Shown here piece after piece: positions 21,201 to 30,159 of a stretch of 64,000 nt of DNA. This DNA comes from Symsagittifera roscoffensis (Eukaryota; Xenacoelomorpha; Acoela; Convolutidae). Numbering within the stretch: the stretch's first letter is position 1; each line of letters begins with the position of its first letter. A program made the translations under genes and the position numbers. The stretch is from positions 26,808,833-26,872,832 of the forward strand of contig NC_087062.1 of assembly GCF_963678635.1 (NCBI RefSeq), written 5' to 3'. Under the pieces are notes generated by a model. The model did not search any database. It was not told the DNA's origin and saw only the letters and a list, made by a program, of their open reading frames with translations.

Positions 21201-23850
21201 TTGCATGTATACTATAAAAAATTAATTTTTAGAATCCGTTTTTTACAGTCATTAATTTGACAGAAGCTGCAATCAGTGGCGGAACTAAGGTTTATCTGCA
21301 ACTCTTAGAGATTCGCGTTTGAAATTTTGACATATACTGAATGAAACTGTGTATTATAAAATAATCGAATAAAAAACCATGAAAAATTGTTCTCGAGCCG
21401 TCGCTTACACATTTATAAATTGTCAGAGAGGCGTTCTTAGTGCCAAAAAATCTCCGTAATCAGCAAAAGCAGTTTGATAGTTTTGATTTGAAAGTTTTCA
21501 TTGGGCGCTAAAAACCTCAGCTAGGCCCTCATCTAGGTTTTATTTCACCTTAAAAAGAATATTGTTAAACTCAGGGACAGGTTTTGACTGAAAGTTCACC
21601 AATCATTTAGTAAAATGCCAAAATCTGAATCAATCTTTATCTGGTAGCTGAGTAGATTTTTCTATTTTCTGTTTTTTGTAAAAAGAAACCTACACAAGAC
21701 GTTTCACGGCGGAGTTCTGAATGTTCCAACTGCGTTCTAAGTTCTATGGAGCAGTAAAAACATGAAAAAAGTAAAAATCAAAAAAAAATGTATTGCTTCT
21801 TTAATTTGAGATTTTTTTTGTTAAAACCATCTCCCCATACGCCAAATAAAAACCAAAGTGATAGACTGGGCTCCTAGTAACAAATTAATTGACGCAAATA
21901 AGCTTCTTTCAACAGATTGGGAACGATTTCTAAAACTGATTAAATCCGCGCTTACGCGTTAATAGCGCAATATATATCGCGCGTCAATTGTGCCAAAAAC
22001 CTCATTTCAATTAAGTTTAAGCTTTAGACAGAAATACCTTTTGAATGCTATTCAAAACTTCCGTCAAAAAGGGCAAGTTCACAAAAAGTCAAAATTTGTC
22101 TGAAGAAAAAACCAGTCCGAGCACAACTACTCCGTTACTTTCCTTACGAAAGTCGGAACAACAAATATTCCGTTACTTTCGTTACAAAAATTGGAACTGT
22201 AAGGGCCTAGATTAGTTTCGAAGCTTCCCAATTAATACCTCTAAACCAAACTGCTAAACTTTATCCGTTGCTTACAAAGATGTTTGGCACTAAAAACTAC
22301 TCTTTGACGCCATCTAAACTAAATGTCCAAGCGACGCATTGAAAAAAACTTACAACTTATTATGGTTTTTTCATCGGTTAATTTGTTATAATAAGTTTTG
22401 TTCAATTCATCAATTAAACTTTTAAACTTGCAATTTCTATGCCCAGTCACTGTAAAAAAATCGTTACCTCCATCACGTATTGTTCTGACTTTTGTAACAA
22501 AAGTAACGGAATATTTGTGCTCGGGGTGGCTTTTTCTTCTTCAGACAAATATCGATTTTTAACTAGCCATTTTTGACGAATTTGTTTTTTTTATCATTCA
22601 AAAGGTATTTTGGTCCTTAGCTTAAATTTGAAAAAATGTTTCACCTGTGATCATTGCTTGTAAAGTTACGGGGATTTAAAGATTGCTGTTTTTGACAAAT
22701 GATACATTTTGCGCTATTAACGCGTAAGCGGAGATTTAATCCCTCTTAGAAATTGTTCCAAATTGGTTGCAGGAAGCATATTTGCCATAATTGATTTGTT
22801 ACTAGGAGCGAACTTTATCACTTTGTACTTTATACGTCGTGTGGGGGATGATGTATAGGACTCTTAACAAAGTTTAGAGCCGACAGCAAATTGGCGAAGT
22901 TAAGACGAGAAAAAACAAAATGGCTCAAGGATAGTCTGCTCAGAGGTCTTTGACCAATGGAACAGTTTTTGGCATTTACACGACACCTTTTTTCTTGCGT
23001 ATATGGGAATGATTCGGGGCTAACATTATGCGCAAAAGTTCCCAACCAATCAATGCCTTTTAAACTGTCCAAAGAAGGTGATTGATTTTTTTTGCATATG
23101 AATCAAGGGAGGGTCTAAGATTTTCTCGAGGGAGATCTTTAAAAAAATCAAAATTTTTGTAACCCATTTTATCAGGTCGAAGACTTTGATTTTCTGAGCG
23201 CTCATAGAACATTATAAAGACTCTAATGCGACCAAATTTTCTGGGCCGCAGGCAAACTTTGGAAAAAACGGGTCGAAAAAACCGTTTCTGGGCACTTTTT
23301 AGAAAAATTTAGCCAAAAAACTGCGTTTTTGGCGCGCGCTTCCCTTTAAAGTATATTTTGACGCCTATGGCGCCTTTAGAAAAACTTAACTGTCGGTTAG
23401 CCGAAAATGGATGCCATAAAATGATACCAGAGGGGATACCCTTTGGTTGGCGAGGGGTCAAATCCCTGAAAAAAGAGGCGGCGTACTATGAAACCTCTAA
23501 AAGAGGAAGGCGCGTACAATGAATGGCGTCTAAAGGGCCAATGAATATCCACCTATCACCAATCCACGAGCAAATTGTGGGGAAAGCCGGCTGGTAAGGG
23601 TGATTTAGGGGCATCGAACGCCTTTTTTAAAAGAAATTAGACTCCCTTCGCCATCTAAAGGGCCCCCCTTTGTTACTCTTTTACGAAATTCATTGCTGGC
23701 AAAACATGGTCTTTATAGTGTTTTGGGAGCGCTCGTAAAATGAGTTTGGTCGAATTCAAAAAAGTCAGAGAACCACCCCTACACCAATCTATGACTACGC
23801 AAGCGGGTGAAAGTATAAAGAAAAATTGAACTTACATCTCTAGCGGCCAT
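9288..23850 (-). CDS. annexin, 5' half (six exons; 3' exons not found)
   Basis: Six exons with GT-AG borders and matching phases encode 179 residues: 23836-23850 (MAARD; the exon extends to 23870 as 5' UTR), 15920-16001, 13190-13251, 12628-12774, 11663-11753 and 9288-9427. Repeat 1 carries GAGTDEDLIISIICAR and DDLKGDLSGYFEKL. Repeat 2 carries GAGTDEDAIVEILCTR and DMKGDTSGDFERIV. These are the annexin core signatures, with GxGT type-2 calcium loops. Annexins bind acidic phospholipid membranes in a calcium-dependent way. The unusually short N-terminal tail suggests few N-terminal partner sites. Repeats 3 and 4 were not found between 9287 and 6740, so they probably lie beyond the gypsy element and the left edge. 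If so, that element sits in an annexin intron. Intron 1 is about 7.8 kb and full of small transposons. The subfamily is not assigned. Confidence 0.92.
10230..11400. mobile_element. foldback element, copy 1
   Basis: Two long inverted arms (about 10230-10680 and 10870-11400) surround a spacer of about 200 bp. Both arms carry the CAAGACTGCTCGTA end, the GGTCTATGGAG segment, the TAGTTAAAAAGTCGAAAT-type segment and the CCGAGCACAAAT inner border, in opposite orientation. No transposase ORF is present, so the element is non-autonomous. It lies in an annexin intron and would form a long hairpin in the pre-mRNA. A lone arm end of the same family is at about 12080-12125. Confidence 0.8.
12283..12493. 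mobile_element. hairpin-ended MITE, copy 1 (about 210 bp)
   Basis: The copy is bounded by GATCTACTTAACAATC and its complement, with a poly-C/poly-G hairpin near the right end. Each end carries the ACTTAA motif twice in inverted orientation. A second copy in the opposite orientation is at 55294-55498, in a VPS8 intron, and the interior matches (for example TTTCTATTGAGAATT). No ORF. Confidence 0.75.
12941..13028. repeat. 36-bp tandem repeat, about 2.4 copies
   Basis: The unit begins GCAAGATTTGCATTC and recurs at 12941, 12977 and 13013 (partial). More diverged GCAAGATT pieces lie just upstream. It sits in the annexin intron between exons 4 and 3. No function inferred. Confidence 0.75.
13800..14010 (-). 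repeat. dispersed repeat of the GGTCGGAAC family, intron copy
   Basis: It matches, in reverse, the segments at 55825-56070, 56640-56880 and 57815-58130. All share a run through the AAATCAGGT, ATCGGA and AAAGCCCT blocks. It is a solitary arm of the third foldback-type family in the window. No coding capacity. Confidence 0.6.
14072..14450 (+). mobile_element. hAT-like MITE, diverged copy
   Basis: It carries the family's ordered landmarks: CGGATCTAGGA near the left end, TTAGGTCGA, GGCGCGCGCTC, ATGGATATCTC and GGGGACCCTTTGG. Both terminal CAGGGG/CCCCTG blocks are mutated. It lies in the annexin intron. Confidence 0.65.
14471..15202. mobile_element. 732-bp TIR element rich in AATAATCGATTAT motifs
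   Basis: The left end begins CACCGGAGTTCCATGG and the right end is its inverted match (CACTGGAGTTCCATGG on the other strand). After each end comes ATAATAATCGATTAT. The interior is filled with reiterated palindromic AATCGATTATAATC and CCATTATAATGG units. No transposase ORF, and no convincing target duplication was found. Confidence 0.8.
15492..15841 (+). mobile_element. hAT-like MITE with TIRs and 8-bp target duplication
   Basis: The copy starts CAGGGGCGGATCTAGG and ends AAATCCGCCCCTG, giving perfect short TIRs. It is flanked by TATTACTA and TATTATTA (7 of 8 identical), the duplication length of hAT transposons. It is non-coding and G/C-tract rich, and ends about 80 bp from annexin exon 2. 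Confidence 0.85.
16754..17151. mobile_element. TIR element 1 of an adjacent trio (ATGCTTGAA motif)
   Basis: A 26-bp inverted repeat bounds the element. Each arm holds two ATGCTTGAA-type motifs in tandem. It is flanked by similar direct repeats (ACTGATAAGGGTGG on the left, ACTGATGAGGGGTG on the right), which may be a target duplication. No ORF. Confidence 0.6.
17174..17626. mobile_element. TIR element 2 of the trio (GGCTTGAAGTCCC motif)
   Basis: Exact 12-bp direct repeats CCCACTGATGAG flank it (17162-17173 and 17627-17638). The right arm contains two tandem TTCGGCTTGAAGTCCC units and GTCGG; the left arm is the inverted, more diverged version (CAAGCCGACGAGACTT). Non-coding. Confidence 0.65.
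17733..18082. mobile_element. TIR element 3 of the trio (GCAGAATGG motif)
   Basis: The left arm repeats AGCAGAATGG / GCAGAATGG / AGCAGAAAGCAG. The right arm is its inverted counterpart near 18025-18082. It has the same architecture as the two neighbours but an unrelated motif. No clear target duplication. Confidence 0.55.
18480..18740 (+). mobile_element. hAT-like MITE with perfect 8-bp target duplication
   Basis: This 261-bp copy runs from CAGGGGTGGATCTAG to AAATCCACCCCTG. The flanks are identical 8-mers GTTCTGAC (18472-18479 and 18741-18748), the clearest evidence that this family moves by hAT-type transposition. It is shorter than the 350-bp copy, with internal loss. Confidence 0.9.
19155..19560 (+). 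mobile_element. hAT-like MITE, third bounded copy
   Basis: It starts CAGGGGCGTATCTAGG and ends AAATCCGCCCCTA (last base mutated). The flanks TTTTTATC and TTTTATCT match with a one-base slip. Internal landmarks (GGTCGAC, GCGCCGCAG, GGCGCGCG, GGGGGTC) are in family order. Confidence 0.8.
19635..19965. repeat. irregular array of GTGGAATCCACTGAC motifs
   Basis: About ten degenerate copies of a near-palindromic motif (GTGGAATCCAC followed by TGACAAA) are spaced 15-50 bp apart. The overlapping minus-strand reading frames follow from the repeat and are not genes. The array resembles the motif-built arms of the trio at 16754-18082. Confidence 0.65.
20821..20910. repeat. 30-bp tandem repeat, three copies
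   Basis: The unit CCGCGACCGGCGCGACCAAAG recurs at 20821, 20851 and 20881 with few changes. It is much more GC-rich than the surrounding intron and sits at the truncated left end of a MITE copy. Confidence 0.8.
20930..21195 (+). mobile_element. hAT-like MITE, left-truncated
   Basis: It contains the GGCGCGCGCTCCCCCCTC, ATGGATATCTC and GGGGACCCTTTGG landmarks and the CCGCCCCTG terminus. The left TIR is missing, replaced by the 30-bp tandem repeat. Confidence 0.7.
21690..22870. mobile_element. foldback element, copy 2
   Basis: The left arm (about 21690-22200) and inverted right arm (about 22490-22870) match the arms of the copy at 10230-11400. Shared blocks include TTCTATGGAGCAGTAA, ACTAGGAGCGAA (inverted in the partner arm) and GAGCACAA next to TCCGTTACTTT. 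The inner border carries a short tandem duplication of the CCGTTACTTTCGTTAC-type block. The right arm's outer end is shortened. Confidence 0.75.
23102..23480 (+). mobile_element. hAT-like MITE, degraded copy
   Basis: The landmarks GGTCGAAG, CTGGGCCGCAGGC, GGCGCGCGCTTCCC and GGGGTCAAATCCCTGA are in family order, but both termini have decayed. Its right boundary is approximate. It lies within annexin intron 1, upstream of the start-codon exon. Confidence 0.6.
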
Positions 23851-24419
23851 GTCTTGTTTTTTTTTCAAATCTGCGAAAATAAAGTAGTGAACGTTTGATC
23901 AATTATCAAAGTACTTTTTGGAGCTGGCACGAATTCGGCAAATGCTTCGTAACTCAATTTGTGGTGAGACTTGATCTGCAAGCACACATTCAACTTTACA
24001 CGTAACCGTATGGTGTTTGCACTGTTTGACACGTAAATTATGGCCGTAAAAATTAACCACCAAGCGAGCTATAACAATTAACGGTGGTTTGTTTGAACAT
24101 TTACATAAAGAAAAGGCGTTTTAGTTTAAATTTAGCGAGCTGGTATATCAGGAGTCCCAGGTATCCTGACAGAAGCAGGACCAACAAGTAGAGACACCCC
24201 TATGTCAAGATAACTCTTTTTAGACAGTTTGAGATTGAAGTGTTTGAGTTTGACAAAAGCGACTGTACATCAATGATGGATGATTCATGCTTAGTTCTTT
24301 TTATTTCTTTCTGTAAAAGGTAAATAGGCGTTCAACTGATAGTGTTGCGATGCGTAATTGAGTATCATGGTTATTGGAAGAGGTTTCCGGTTCACCTCCC
24401 AGAAAAAGTTTTTTTGTCC

Positions 24420-24670
24420 ACATATCAGACGCTTTTTTTCCTCAGGGATTCGACCCCCTGCCGACTTGAAGGGTCCCCTCTTTGTCTATTTTGAGATATA
24501 TATAGGCGCCAATATATACTAATTTTAGAGGGGGGAGCGCGCGCCGAAAAAACGCGATTTTTTTATCAAGGCGTTCATAATCCTATGAACGCCTTTTTTG
24601 GCCTGTTTTTTTTTGACAATTTTTTGAAAATCCGCCCCCCCCCTCGAGAACCCCCTCGAGAAAACCCGAC
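24420..24670 (-). mobile_element. hAT-like MITE, reverse orientation
   Basis: Read on the minus strand it has the family order: TCTCGAGGGGG, TTTTTTGGCC, GGCGCGCGCTCCCCCCTC, TATATATTGGCGCC, AAGGGTCCCC-type block and GGATTCGACC inverted. The ends are ragged. It lies upstream of the annexin start-codon exon. Confidence 0.65.
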
Positions 24671-24699
24671 CCTAGTTAGATGGACAGAAACTTATCTCT

Positions 24700-26244
24700 A
24701 CATAGCCCACCATATTGATTTTCAGAAGAACAAATTGAACCGCGTCATCAAGATCTTTTTCTCGCATAAGATGTCAACTAACTAGTGAGGGACACTTTTT
24801 GTGAGTTGGAGGATCGATTTCAGTATTGTTTATCGTCTACCTCCGTCAAAATTTTTGTCAAAAAAATTGCATTTCAACAGGGAGTCCACAGAAATGACGT
24901 GGTAACGATTACTCAAAACTTGCATCGAGGTTCCACATTCAAACTGAATTATATTGAATTTTCGCTGAGTAACAGGTTGCTACGATGACCGAATATCGTG
25001 ACAAATTGAGACAGTGAAATGGATGACATGGTTCAATATTATCAATTATTTTTGTAACCAATTAATTGATTGATCAATTGATCGATTATGAAATTTCGAA
25101 ACACAATTTTTTTGAACTTTCATTAATGGAAAAAATGCTTATCATACAATTTCTAAGTATGGAAAAAATGCTTATCATACAATTTCAGAAAACGGAAAAA
25201 ATGCTTATTTTGCTATTTTCATACATATACTTTTGCTCTATGAAATTGTATGAAAGAGTACAATAAGCATTTTTTTCATATATGAAAAATGTATGATAAT
25301 CATTTCTGTCAACCCGGGTGATTATAAAACAATCAAAAAAGAAATCAGTTTAGCCAATATAAATGGATTATATAAATTTATAATGGATTGAACTGAATCA
25401 TAAATTGTTTTACGCAGCCTGAATTTTCCAAAAATTTTCCGTATTGTTTCAAAACTTGAAATTTGAAATTTACACTTAAAATTTGAAATTTGAAACTTGA
25501 AACTTGAAAATTGAAATTTACATTTGGCTGGTAAATTTTGTTGAATTGTTTTTTCTTATTTAAAAAATGTCTCATTTTTTTAAAATTGGGATATCGTCGC
25601 CCCTAGTCTACTTAACCCACTTTTATGCCTACCAATCTTAGTTCCTCCACTTACCACCCCTTCCCATTATCACACCCCTTTACACAAGTTTATCCATCCC
25701 AACCCCTCTCTCGCCTTCTATTCCAGTTACCCCCAAACCCCCAAAACTTGGGGGGGGGGGGGCGATGGTTCATGAGAGATTGGGGTAGTTTGGGTGTATT
25801 TGTTGTTAATTTGCAAAAATTGAATAAAAGTGAGTAGGTTTAAGAAATGTAGTAAGAGCTGCAGAAAGTTTGGAAACATATAAGACAGATTGTAATCCAT
25901 TCGATTTAAATTCTTTGAAATTAATGAAAAATAACGGATAATATTCGCCTGTGTGGTCCCAAAAGGCAATTTTAATTGACCTTGATGGCCATTTTCTTGA
26001 CTGTGCACTCAATCTCCGTAAGAGGAATTTGAAGTCGAAAAGAATCAAGAATATATTCGTATTATCGGCAATAAAAATTTATAGGCAGTTTTGATATTTT
26101 TCATCCAAAGACAAAAGCTCATATAACACCAATGATCAGCTTCAATCAACAAATTGGCGCATGCTAGCCACACGAACCGGTCGGTAACGTCCTTGAGAGA
26201 GATTGCTCTTTTTGGCGGTCAGCCTTACTCAAGGCTGAACCGAA
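24700..26244. other. intergenic, no gene seen; short tandem repeats
   Basis: A 33-bp unit (GGAAAAAATGCTTATCATAC core) is repeated three times at 25128-25226, with an inverted partner near 25260-25305. TTGAAATTTGAAA-type simple repeats lie at 25445-25530. A C/G-tract region lies near 25740-25765. About 25985-26262 could be the 3' LTR of the BEL element (minus strand start TGTTGGTTCTAATTC), but no second copy confirms this. Confidence 0.4.
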
Positions 26245-27831
26245 TTAGAACCAACAGTTAAAATAGGATATAACCCCCTTTTTTAGTATATTAAAACATG
26301 GGCAGGTGGGGGTCAACCGGGTCGGCCGGGTGACTTCACGGGTTTCGATCTTAACAAGGGTTGATCGGGTGCAACCGTCCTGTCGGTAGTTTAGCTTGAC
26401 GATTCGGACGAGAGGGTAGTACTCGCGCGGAATATCGGGCTCAATCACCCACACGAGATCGCCTGTCTTAAGAGTGGAGTCAGATTGAGTGTGCCACTTG
26501 ACACGCTTATTCAGCGAGGGGACATATTCTCGAAGCCAACGAGACCAAATCGCGTTAGCATATGACTGCGCTCGCACGTAACTTCTTCTGTGGTCGAAGT
26601 GCTCACCAGGTACAAGCGAAGGAAAGCTTGTGGCATGTTGTCCAAGCAAAAGTGGTTTGGGGTTAAGGCTTCTAACTCGCTTGAATCAGTACTAACAGGA
26701 GTGATTGGCCTCGAATTCAAAGCCTGCTCAACTAAGCAGAGTGTTGTTCCTAACACCTCTTCGGTGACTTGCCTACTGCCTAGTGTGTCGTACAGCACGC
26801 GCTTCACCGTCGGATGAAGCGCTCCCAGGAGCCGCCATTATGGGGTGCGCCTGGCGGGTTAGAACTCCAAGCAACACCTTTGTGTGCAAAAATGGTCGGA
26901 GCCATGTCATTCCAGCTCTTGATGCAAGCAAGTAATTCCTTTTCGCACCAACGAAGTTCGTGCCGTTATCCGACCAGATCGTGCTTGGTGTACCACGACG
27001 CGCAATGAACCGTTCAATGCCCATGATACAAGAACTAGTGTCCAGAGATGGTACAACCTCAAGGTGTAAAACCCTGGCGATGAGGCAGGTGAAAAGAAAT
27101 CTTTATTCAGTTCTTCTGCGAACCGGAACGTAAAGCGGTCCAAAGTAATCCGTATGGTTAAATGGTGGTTGCTTTAATCCGAAACGTTCGACAGGTAAAT
27201 CGGACATAATAGGCTGAATGGTACTTGCTTTGCGTTTACGGCGTGTTACACATTGATTTTCGATAGACCGAAGTAGTCAACGCAACCCAATTATTGCATA
27301 TTTCAGATGCAAAAAGGAGCGCTTGTAGTCTAAACCTTGATGAGAATGCTTATGGTGGAGGCTGCGGGCCAACAAACGAACTATGGCATGTCGGGGGTTG
27401 AGTAATATTGGGTGCTTAGTATCAAACTCGGTAATCACTAAGCGCACGATCCGTCCGTTGGAACGAATGATACCAGCGGGACCAATAAATGGCGAGTATG
27501 TGGCAATTTTACTACTATTCTCAATAGGTTTGCTAGCGGTGAGTGTTTTCAACTCAACGGGGAAGGATTCCATCCGCGCAAATTGAATCAGTTTGCTTTC
27601 TGCAATATCAAGTTCAGTGGGGTCGGTGATTCGTAAGTCCTTACCACGAAAATGCTTATGTGAAGGCAGCATTCTCAACATAAAAGCGACAACTCTTTTT
27701 TTATATCTCGTAAGGGAACTAAAACTTTCCCAATTGAACCCGTGTTCGGGATGTTTGATGGATGTGACATCGGTGACGAAGGAAGATAATGTGTCCAAGC
27801 AACTCTCAACATCACAAGAAAGACATTTCAA
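26245..27831 (-). pseudogene. BEL/Pao integrase and C-terminal domain
   Basis: The segment at 27277-27831 ends in the HHCC zinc-binding start (HHKHSHQGLDYKRSF); its two Cys follow shortly after in another frame. The catalytic core shows FIARRGTPSTIWSDNGTNF (26773-27024). The C-terminal part (26245-26649) includes LKTGDLVWVIEPDIPRE and YYPLVRIVKL, typical of the terminal DUF5641-like segment. At least three frame changes are present. Confidence 0.88.
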
Positions 27832-28504
27832 AAGAATTTTATTGATAACACGTTCGTCGGGTATAAACGGCCAATCAGTAGTCCTGAGAAAATTGGGACC
27901 AACACCCAGCTGCTATCCTTCAGGGCCTCCGACGAAATCCCCCGCGTACCGGTATCAGCTGGTTTATCGCCGCTTAGAACATGGTTCCACTCATAAATAG
28001 TGGTCGATTCGAGGATTTCGCCGACACAATTAGCGACGAATACAGGTAATTTCTCAGTGGAGTTTAGCCACGGCAAAACTGAAGTACTATATATCCACTT
28101 GTAAACATGATTAGTGCTGACAGTATCTCATCTTTCAGTCGTGTGGCGAGCAGAGCAGCTTGAAGCTCCAGCTTCGGTATAGATAGCTCTTTCATAGGCA
28201 CAACGCAAAAACCCAACCGGACATAAAGCGTCCTGTGAGCTATCACCGAACATGTGGAGCTCAATTTGATCCACAGGCTCTGTGAAGTAACAACGGGGAA
28301 AAGTCAATTGCCGTAAGAGAGGGAGACCGGAGTGCCACTCGAGAATTTATCTCTTATGTCTTCCGTCAATTCGTCGTCCCAATTTTGGCGACTGATTTTC
28401 CAATTATCTTTAAGCAAAAGACGGACCCTAACTGTGTATGGAGCTACTAACCCAACAGGGTCAAACACAGAAGAAACAAAGCTCAAGACGGTTCGTTGAG
28501 ACAT
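27828..28504 (-). pseudogene. BEL/Pao RNase H region
   Basis: FDPVGLVAPYTVRVRLLLKD marks the RT/RNase H connection. ELSIPKLELQAALLATRL and SGDKPADTGTRG are characteristic of BEL/Pao RNase H. Frame changes at about 28300 and 28070 break the gene. Confidence 0.8.
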
Positions 28505-28509
28505 TGCCT

Positions 28510-29404
28510 TATCGAGAGGACGATCACGCCTCTGCTAACAACCAATGTGTCTTTCACATGGTCACACTTGAGACCTAAGACGTGTGTTGACTGATCGGCA
28601 CCGTTACAAATTTATTTGATGGGTGAAGACGAGATTTCGCAATCCTTGGGGTTCATTGCCGAAGTAAATTCATCTGCATTACTGACAAATTAAGTCAAAA
28701 TAAATCCTCTCAACTTAAGTAACGAAACCAAATCACGGCTAATTTTAATGGCATGGGTAACTTTCTCGAACAAATCCAAGTGATTGTCCATGTAAACTTT
28801 TTCGCTTACGACTGATGCGGCCTCAGGGTATCTGGATATATTATCAGTTGCTGTTTTTTGCAACGCAATATTGGCGCACGTATGCAACTCCCGTGCGCCG
28901 ATTAAATGGCGAGTGAACTGGCGGACTACTACATCGGAAGTGGTATCCTCCCGTCACAAAAAACGGAACGAAAATTGATCGCGGGCGAGGAGTTCTACTT
29001 GGAGGAACATACAACATACCCTCTATATCCGCGGAGACGGCGTACCTGTGTTGAAGGAATCGCAAAAAAAAGTTAAATTTTGGAGTAGGTCCGGGCCCAC
29101 CAATAAGGACTTATTTAAGGAAGTGCCGTGAAACTTAGAAGCCCCATTAATGACTAGGCGCACCTTACCCGGCTTTTTCGGATTGGTGCGGAAGATACCA
29201 CTCGCGATTGGAATGCTTACGTGGATCATGCGATTCGACGGTAACGATATAGCCTTTCCTAATGTCCTGTCTAATTGTGTCTGCGTATCTGTCGCGCATT
29301 TCAGGGTCTTTACTTAACCTTCTCTCCAATGTTTTAAATTGCGCGACTGACGAGTAATAGTTGTTTGGTAGACTGACATTTCTATCAATCCAAAGCATAG
29401 GCAC
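28510..29404 (-). pseudogene. BEL/Pao reverse transcriptase (catalytic motif altered)
   Basis: Recognisable blocks are [41 protein letters not shown] and KVYMDNHLDLFE. The last aligns with the YxDD catalytic box but reads YMDN, so one of the paired catalytic aspartates is replaced. The blocks sit in three frames. This copy could not reverse transcribe itself. Confidence 0.85.
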
Positions 29405-29699
29405 AATGTATCTTTCGCCATTGTGAACGATTTCAGAATTTAGGACGGATAAAGCGAAGATGGATCGCCTAATCGGTCAGAGAAGAATCATCAACAACAC
29501 ACTTGAAACACGAAGAAGTAAAAACAACGGACGTTGGCAGCGGACCACTCACGACCCAACCTATTGGTAGGCAAACGGAACACGGTGAGTTTTTATCATC
29601 TCCCAAGATGATCTCAATGGGTCTAACGGCCTGGTAGTAGTCTTGTCCTATATTAACTTCAACATCCCCATAAGTATATTAAGTGAGCTTAATAGGCGC

Positions 29700-30023
29700 T
29701 TATTGTGGATATTTGTTCTGCAAATCAGCAATATTGATTAACTCGGAACCAATCCGAATTTTGTCTTTAACATATGTACACGAAGAAAATACGAAATCAC
29801 TATTATTCGGCTCGGAGGAAACTGTAAACTTGACCCTCTGAGTCTCAACGACGGTGGTTGAATTGAAACCACTAATTGACAAATAACAGGGCTCCCCTAC
29901 TAAGCCGAGACAGTTAACGAGTGACGAAGACACCCAAGAGTGAGTTGATGCACTATCACAAAGAACCAACCTCAGGAGACTGGTTACATGCGAGGACACA
30001 CCAAGTGTTGCAATCGGCAACAA
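29700..30023 (-). pseudogene. BEL/Pao aspartic protease
   Basis: A 107-residue open piece contains LVLCDSASTHSWVSSSLV, the BEL-type active-site loop with DSAS in place of the common DSGS/DTGA. It follows the zinc knuckles and precedes RT. The usual linker sequence to RT is broken. Confidence 0.75.
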
Positions 30024-30159
30024 CCCTTTAGAAGATTCAACGTCATGTACATTACTAACAGCGGCATGGGTGGAAGTGCTTGTTTTCTCCTTGGATTAGT
30101 TTGTTCCAGCCTTATTTGAGTCATTTGATTTTTCCTTCCGAGGAAATATGTTTTCGGCT

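Noticed and set aside
25960-26050. Minus-strand segment ending TVKKMAIKVN, looking like a gene's last exon
   Set aside because: No upstream exon or splice support; the position fits the possible 3' LTR of the BEL element.
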